NCBI RefSeq assembly: GCF_037975245.1
Contig: NC_092573.1
Span: 7,056,501-7,120,500 of the forward strand
Direction of reading: 5' to 3'
DNA length: 64,000 nt
Source of the DNA: Apostichopus japonicus
Lineage: Eukaryota; Echinodermata; Holothuroidea; Aspidochirotida; Stichopodidae
Below are positions 1 through 64,000 of this stretch, in pieces (positions within the stretch are counted from its first letter, which is position 1; each line of letters opens with the position of its first letter). The notes under the pieces were generated by a model. The model was not told where the DNA came from, searched no databases, and saw only the letters and a program-made list of their open reading frames with translations. The position numbers and the translations under genes were made by a program.

Positions 1-16245
<16,245 letters not shown>

Positions 16246-16309
16246 ACTGTTTAATATTTGGTTTGGTTTCAATATCTGTGCATGATTGGAAAAAGGTGAG
16301 ACAAAGGAA

Positions 16310-16640
16310 TATGATGATTGTATTGATCAGAACTGGAGTTACAACATCTCCATCAGAGTGAGGCTTACTACATATGATCGGCTGGAGTGGAACTAAAGAT
16401 CAGGGCTGGATTGGTTACATTGCGATAAGATATGGAGTGATTGCATCGATCAGAGCTGGGATTGGCTACATTGATTTGTGCTGGAGACTGGAGTGGTTAC
16501 TTTTCAATCAAATCTTGGATAGTTAAATTAATCATAGCTGGACTGGTTACAGTTCGATCATAATTGGCAGTCTAAGTGGTTTCATTTGATCATAGCTGGA
16601 GTAAGAACATTTGGTCAGAACTGGATTGGGTGGAGTACAC
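16310..16640 (+). repeat. Degenerate tandem repeat in probable LONP1 3' UTR
   Basis: About eight diverged units of roughly 35-45 bp built on gatcagaactggagtggtta. It begins some 65 bp past the Lon stop, so it probably lies in the 3' UTR. Confidence 0.65.
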
Positions 16641-17861
16641 CTCAACTCTTAGTCAAACTTTTGTTTTCAGACTATTAAACCCTCTATTCATTTGTAATTT
16701 TGCTACAGTATGTTTAAACGAAGGTAATGTGTTTATGCCTGCTGATAATGACAGCATCGATCCATGTCACGGTTCTTCAACAATTGTGATCTTGAATAAT
16801 TAAATGGAACTAAATGTGGCAGAATAATATGCCACCACCCCCAAACTAGTAGATTTTCAGGTGTGTGTGGAGTAAAATTCTCGTGCTTCTCTTTGCAAAG
16901 GCCATCTCCATTTAAATTTGTCCTTCACTTCTTTTCTTGATATCGTAATTTCTGTTTGCGGCAGATTCCACAACATGGGTCGTACATATATACAGTGTAT
17001 AGGGTGATTTCTAGTTGTACACACTGCCATGGTAAGATCAGTTGCACGTGGTGGTGTAAATTGTATCCAGTTTAACATAAAGCTTAGTTCCAGTCGTTGT
17101 AAAGAAAAAACCATTGGCTACGAATCTCATTGTGTTAAAACAATGTCACGTGGTGAATGTGACTGGTTAACTTTCCTTTATGGTGGTTTGGTTTGTTAAT
17201 TTAAAATTAACATGGTAAAAGGGTGAAAAGGTAAGATGTAAATGAAACCCTTTCCGTCGTTATGACACTGTGCTCCCCTCTCACATCTTTTCCCCCCACA
17301 TATCATGAATTTCGTGGAGGGTGCTTTCTTGTTATTCTCACCCAAATTCCCAAAAACTTCACTGTGAAGATGCACATAGGTGCTAATTTATTAATCATTC
17401 GTATCCTGACATATCATATAATCTTTAACGTACGTTGGTCACACACAGAAAGCTGAGAAAATTATCCAGATGGAATACTAATCTGAATTGAAATTCATTG
17501 GATGTAATGTTTCGGTACATTGGTAAATAATAATAATAACAAACCTTATTATCAGAAATTGTTTTTTAATTATTAGTGTCAGAAATAGACAAAATGCAGT
17601 TGTAGTTTTGATTGAAAAATTAATAACAAAGTACCAACCTTAGGAGAGTTTAGTGTGATATCCTCCTATAATTAGTCGAAACCCCTGCATCACGTTAATC
17701 CTGCCACTTATCCAATGCTGTCTGGTTTCTATATTATCTTCAGTCCAGTTTATTTTTGGTTTTTCACATTTTACATAACACAGTATATATAGAAGGAACA
17801 TGAATTGTAGCAGCTAAATGAACTAAACAGGCCTTGTGCACTTGACAAGGAGATCACTCAG

Positions 17862-17998
17862 ATGTATGTATTTTAGATCCTCCTGCTAGCAGGAACTCGC
17901 GAAGAAGCCTCATTGGCTTATCAAAGTCGCAAGCTGACCTAAGTCAGTCTCTTACATTCATTATTAACGTCCTTGATTATGAATTGTCAACAATTGTC
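17862..17998 (-). mobile_element. SINE family A, truncated copy
   Basis: On the - strand it holds only the 3' body and tail (gcaagctgacctaagtcagt on +, gtatgtattttagatcctcc at the left). The tRNA head is missing; homology stops at caattgtcaa. Confidence 0.82.
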
Positions 17999-19434
17999 AA
18001 ATCACACATTACAAAGCAAAATAAAAAAAGGAAAAATGAAGGTATGAATGGATGGAGACCAAAAAGCAATAGGATTGTTAGTCAGCCTGCTTAGACCTGT
18101 CATAGTGGGGAAATTGCTGGCCTTGTTCTTTGCTGTGGAGCCAGGAGAGGGGATGGGGAAAGGTCAATGGTTGGTGTAGGGAAATTGTAGGCGAGGGGGG
18201 ATTTCTATGAGGGGTCAACTTAATCTTCCAACTCTCCCATTGTTTTGAACAACTGAATAGGATTGACTAAATAAAAAGTAGAAACAAGCCACAAAAATAG
18301 TTTATGAAGTATTTTGAAGTCTTTTAATTCAAAGAGATGACTGCATTGAAAACATGCATGAAATCCCATAGTCATAATACTCTGTAAATAGAATCATTCC
18401 GAAATGTTCATTCCAATGAAGAAATCAGACGTACATCTTAAAAATTTGCTAAATATCGATAACAATTTACTAAACGATTAAAAGTTTGATACGAAAACAT
18501 CCAACTGATTGTGATATATAATATATAGGTTTGCAAACACTTGGTAAACTTACAGACGTCGCTTTAGATACCAAGGACCACAATGCACCTGGGCAGATTA
18601 AAATCATCGCAGTCATTTCTCGACCAATTTACACGATAGGTTTTTGAAAGGTAGAAAAGGTAAAATATTGCTATCAACGATACAATTTTGTTTTACAAAA
18701 AAGAAAAGAAAAAATTGGATATATATTAATGTCAACATTTCGTAGATACTTTACTAATTGCACATGGGAAAAAAAGGAACTGTGTGTGTAATACTGATGG
18801 AATATACAGAACAATTAGTAATTAGGGAAAATGTCTTTCCAAAACAAAAGAATATTTAGAGCTTTGTATTAACCAGACAAGACTGACGGCCTGGGAATGT
18901 GCCAGCAAAATACTCCAACTGTGACAAATAAACTAAACAAGAGGAGACTAGCCAAAGATGAAAATCATGGAAATCTATAACTGCAAGATCCAGTAACTGG
19001 ATGCAGTCTCTTGCTTGGAGTAACATTCTGTAGTATTCTGTGCCTGGCTTGATTAAAACCTCAAACCATGAATAATCATGTTTGTGAGTTGAAGTAGCTA
19101 TCATATGACAAATTAATTAATATTTGAAACAGAATTAAAGAGCAGATATGACATATGTGCTACAACATTGATAACTTATCAACCAACAGCAGTTGTGAAG
19201 CCAATGGTTGTAACCATCCCACAGATCCATGAATAAAGGATTGCTGAAGAATTAACATGAGACCAAAAATAAGGATAAAACATGATGGTACATTCTCTTT
19301 AAACCTATACGAATTTTTCAACAGCAGTAAAAGATGGGTTCAAAATTATGGGAATATAACAAGAAGTTTATATTTTTTGGTCAATTAAGTCATAATATTT
19401 GGTCAGTTTAATCCAAAACGATCATTCCTTCCTC

Positions 19435-19640
19435 ACCCTCACAGCAGGCATTACCTAGTTATAGAGTCCGACTCCTAATCTCAGATTACCTCCACCAGGT
19501 AAGAAACAGGATCCTCAACTGAACACACATACCTGAACACTGAATACCCCCGCCCCCACAGCAGGCATCACCTAGTTATAGAGTCAGACTTCTAATCTCA
19601 GATTACCTCCAACAGCTTCCGGGATCCTCAACTGAACACA
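19435..19640 (+). repeat. Two-copy direct repeat, about 115-120 bp
   Basis: Blocks of cacagcaggcattacctagt...tctcagattacctcca...ggatcctcaactgaacacac occur twice with small differences. Confidence 0.75.
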
Positions 19641-22070
19641 CAATAAACGAACGGGATCAGCCTCACCATGCTTGGAGCTAACTTGGCTATCAAATCATAA
19701 ACTTTTTAGCTTCTATTGTTTCAAATTTGCACTTTTCAGAGATAATTTCTATCAGTTTTTTTTTCTGAATTTATTGCAGTAGATTGTTTTCACAATTAAA
19801 ATGCTTGATAAAGTTGTTAAATAATATCTATTTTTGCATTTTCCTTAAATTAATATTGTAACTTAGTGCCTGCTTTCATTGTTGAGTATCAGATAACAAG
19901 GCATGTTACACCAATCACCAGACCAACTTACTTAGCTGATACAAGCAACTTAAGATAGATTCTGTTTATTGCACTCTGTCTTCTTGTGCTGTATAATTAC
20001 AGCAGTGGTGTATTTAAGCTATTACTACTAAGCTAATGAATGAAACAGACTGGATTTAGTCATGTCAACACATTCAGATAATGCACATCTTTGTGAGAAA
20101 TGAGAACCACAACAGTTCCAAGCCAGTAAAATGTTAGGCCAATCGGTCCCCGTAAAGAATCTACCCTGCTAGCCTACAATTCATATAAAAAAACACCAAC
20201 TTGATCACACATCAGCTAGTGTGCACACGGTAACAGTCCCTGATATTAGTATTACCATTAGTTAACGTTCCTTGTCTACCATTTAAATTGTGAAGAAAAC
20301 AATTCCTGAAGCACTTTGTTACCCTAATGCAATCTTTTCAACTGTTAATTAGTAAGAAAGAAAAAAACAAGGTCTGTCTATAAATATGCTTGCAGAATAT
20401 GAAGCCAATAGATGAAAGGAAGAGGCTGGCTGTAGTGTTTATGGTAAAGTAACTTCTGTGAATAGCAAAGTATTAAGAGGTTCAAATAAAATATTGGGCT
20501 CATTCTTCATATGAAACTATCATTTGTATCCAGCTTTCAGTACAAAGCATAGAAACTTGCACTCCTTGTGTATGAGTACATCAACACACCAGGCATATAA
20601 TAACTTTTTTCCACTTTACACACACCTATACATATACACTCTCATAAATATCATTAAACGGTTTCTATTTATACCGGCATCTTTATAATAGCTTCAAAAA
20701 ATTTGAATAAAACAGATAAATGATTGTCTTTGAATATACCTATATAAATATTGAAAAGTGATAAAATGTCTAAAAGTCTTGTTTTTAAGAAAGGCAAATT
20801 GTCTTTTATATCGATTGCAATGTCCCGTTCTGACTTTTTGGGATAGAAAGTGGTCCTATCAACATGAAATATTACTTAAATACTTCCAGCCAATGAAAAA
20901 GGAAAAAAAAAATACATAAGTCTCCAGTGAATCACTTGTAACTGTGATGCAAACAAATTTGCGCTAATGTTTTTTATGTTTAGGTCAGCCTTTCATTCAC
21001 GAAAATCAAACCAAATCTAGAAATCGCACCTACCATCAAACTTTAAGGCTCTTGTTGTATTTTAATTGATATATCATCAGATTAGAAATGTGAAGCTAGA
21101 ACAGCTAAAGCTATTATTTCTGTTCCCAGTTTATGTTAAGTCACCGAATCTAATGATATAATTGTAACTGATCAAAAACAATCTTCAATCTAGATTTTTG
21201 AGCTTGGAATGAGCGAGTAATTAAATATTTGTTATTCTAAAATATCCATCCACCTGACACTTTTACATATAAAATTAATATTTCTTTCCCTATCAAAAAC
21301 GTTTGCAAATTCCCCTTTTTTTATTACTTGAACCAAAGCTTACTGTCAAAATACTACCAAATCTGTAAGAAACTCAACACAACAGCTGTTTTAGATCATT
21401 AGCCAAATGTTTTTTTTTCAGAGAAAGCAAAAAACCTTACACCCTCAAGGCCCCATGGGTGGAGAGGGAGGTTATAAGGTACATCTGGTGGGCCTTGAAA
21501 GGGTTCTGATCCAAGTAAAAGGAAAGCTCATGTCACTGGTCTAACTGATTTGTTACAAAATTGGCCCCTTCTAAGCATATTTGTGTAAAATGAATATTCA
21601 CTGAATCACCTAAAACTTCCATTTGACTATCAATTTTTATTTAAATTTATTTGACTGATGAAGCAGCTAATATTTCAAAGTTTGTAAGCTTTTCTCAAGA
21701 TAAAGAATGGCTGATTTCAATGAATTAAACATGATTAGAATACAACTTGACATGATTTGTCAAACTTTTTGATTCAATGGGATGATAATGGAAAGAAACA
21801 TCAGTATGAAAACACTTGTCACGTACAATTACAAAATTGTTCCCTGGTTTTGTCTTTTTTTCAGTGAAAAATTGAAAATAAAAGAGAATGCTATTGCTGT
21901 TCAGGAATATTGTAAGAAAGAGACACTTTTGCCCAAAATTGTACTCTGAAGGACATTTCATGGAATAGTTTGTACTTCAATTTAAAAAAAATCTTCAAGA
22001 ATACAATTTTCATACATTACATTGAAAGAAGCATTTTATGTAACCAAAGGATAACATAAAGTATTTTTGT

Positions 22071-22076
22071 TTTATT
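22071..22076 (-). terminator. Possible unc13 poly(A) signal
   Basis: tttatt on + is aataaa on -, about 295 bases past the unc13 stop. Position is plausible but the sequence is AT-rich, so chance matches are likely. Confidence 0.3.
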
Positions 22077-22369
22077 TTTTATACGTCAGTCTTTTTACAA
22101 TGTCTTCAGGAATGATATCTTGATTCAACTACTTTGTTACAAAAGACTTCCCTTGTTGACACTGTCCATCAGACCAATCAGAGAGCCACTCCAAAGGTCA
22201 CGTTTCCATGGAAACATCTGTCAACTCCAGGCTCTCACAATGCCACTTTCTCAAAACATCAGCACCAGATATTCATTGCTTTCATGCGAAGAATGCATCA
22301 GATTAGCACCACGTCAAGGCTTAAAGGTCAACTAGATCAAAACTCGACTAAGAGGGGAGAGGGGCCTGG

Positions 22370-62828
<40,459 letters not shown>

Positions 62829-63300
62829 CTGCAAAAATCACACATGAGGTAGCCTGAGGAGATTGACTTGAAAATTATTAAGCAATCATGTAATGGTTTA
62901 CAATTTTAATACCTTTTCTTACTTCATCACAAACAAACCTTGAATTATTATAGTAAAAACATTGCAGCACAAAAGTGCATTTTCAAACTTGTTAGAGTTC
63001 ATATGTACCGATGTTAGAGTAGAGCTGAAAAATGTTTTTTGTGGTTAAAGAGCAGGGTTATCAGAAATGGAATAACAGCGATGATATTAGACAGAGGCAT
63101 ATGAAATGGAGAGCACATCTTAAAGACAATATCTTGGAAGGATTATACCAGGTTGTTAACTTACCACATCCTCTCGTATTGGTTATTAAAGAAATTGAAA
63201 ATATATCGCAAACTAAATTTATTAGCTTTAATTGCTGTATTTCATTATCCTGACACTAGAAACGAATACAATTTACCTCACTCTCTGATGTATCATTTAC
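62829..63300 (-). other. unc13 intron(s), may hold an 8-nt microexon
   Basis: AT-rich. A gtaagt donor at 63164 on - follows a possible 8-base exon (63165-63172); see findings. Nothing else seen. Confidence 0.4.
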
Positions 63301-63426
63301 CTTGGAGGGTTTTCTCCGACAGAAATCGTACGTACCTCAGATATGTACCTTTGTAGTACATCACAGACCTTAACATTTTGAAGGCATCAGCAACCAATTG
63401 TTCAAATTGTTTTGTAAGAATGCTTT
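63301..63426 (-). CDS. unc13: Probable upstream unc13 exon (126 nt)
   Basis: Open segment with acceptor gatttttag and donor gtaaat, phase 1 on both sides. Encodes ILTKQFEQLVADAFKMLRSV then MYYKGTYLRYVRFLSEKTLQ. Basic and aromatic, amphipathic in look; it lies where Munc13-1 has its calmodulin-binding helix, but I cannot align it confidently. It connects to the exon at 62828 only through an intermediate piece. Confidence 0.5.
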
Positions 63427-64000
63427 CTAAAAATCCATATGAAGTTTACTTTCAGATCTATTTATTCATACTTCACTTCCCTGCATTTACTCATATCATA
63501 TCGGTCACTGACATGCAAAACTTATATCGTTTTAAGCTTTCTGGAAATTTCTAATCATAAATTGAATCCAAGTATATGTTCATTTTTTGGAATGATGCTA
63601 AAATTGGAAGTCAGAGAATCAATCTTTCAATATTTGTGATGAACTCTATCGTTCCAGTTTGAGAGCCCACATTTTCTCGATTGTATTTTTTTTCAAGTGA
63701 ATGTGCTGCATTCAATTATAATTATCAAATTTTCTTTTATCCTCGCAGAGAATAATTTAGAGTTTTAATACCTCAGAAGTCTAATAGTACTTTGTGGCTC
63801 ATGGCATAGTTACATTATCTTACAAATAATTTGAAATGACACAAACCAAAAAAGGAGAAAAATGCAAAAGAGCCTGCATAGAAAGTTATACTTTATGCAG
63901 TAATGACTTCAGCATGAACACAGGAGGTCATAGTGAGAGTTACAGAACTACCTTGCTTGCTTTATAAAAAAGGAGGAGAGATTGACTATAAGCACAGCAA
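63427..64000 (-). other. Right window edge, unc13 intron
   Basis: AT-rich; no further exon recognised. The N-terminal part of unc13 must lie further right. Confidence 0.4.

Larger units (their letters stand above)
16641..22369. other. Intergenic spacer between convergent 3' ends
   Basis: Both genes end towards this spacer. It is AT-rich and holds a truncated SINE (17862-17998), a two-copy repeat (19435-19640) and possible poly(A) signals. No gene with homology is visible on either strand. Confidence 0.6.

Overview
The window is eukaryotic nuclear DNA: two intron-rich protein-coding genes converge on each other and are embedded in repeats. GT-AG introns, AT-rich non-coding sequence, tRNA-headed SINEs and non-LTR retrotransposon remains point to an animal. 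The protein sequences and SINE style suggest a marine invertebrate, possibly an echinoderm or another invertebrate deuterostome. That placement is inference; the sequence does not name the species.

Positions 1-16245, + strand: almost the whole gene for the mitochondrial ATP-dependent protease Lon (LONP1). I trace 21 exons whose phases join into one 944-residue reading frame ending in a stop. The start codon lies left of the window. Walker A, Walker B and the Ser/Lys catalytic dyad are present.

Positions 16246-22369: intergenic spacer between the two 3' ends, with a degenerate repeat in the probable Lon 3' UTR and a truncated SINE.

Positions 22370 to about 63426, - strand: the C-terminal two thirds of an Unc13/Munc13 synaptic-vesicle priming gene. 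Twenty-six exons (62828 down to 22370) join in phase into 1195 codons plus stop: a stretch before C1, the C1 domain, a linker, the Ca2+-type C2B domain, the MUN domain and a C-terminal C2 domain. More tentative exons lie upstream (63301-63426 and an 8-nt microexon), and a 150-nt phase-matched cassette candidate sits in the 11.7-kb intron after C1.

Repeats: one tRNA-derived SINE family with at least nine copies, two further related SINE types, a MITE pair about 34 kb apart, another MITE, a palindromic element, a 2.4-kb inverted-repeat transposon, two 5'-truncated LINEs and many minisatellites.

Most unusual pattern: at five exons (two in Lon, three in Unc13) the 3' end of the exon plus its 5' splice site has been duplicated into the following intron, in one case about 14 times as a 54-bp array. 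In at least three of these, reading through the first donor meets an in-frame stop within a few bases. I rank these donor-centred tandem arrays as the leading candidate for something undescribed.
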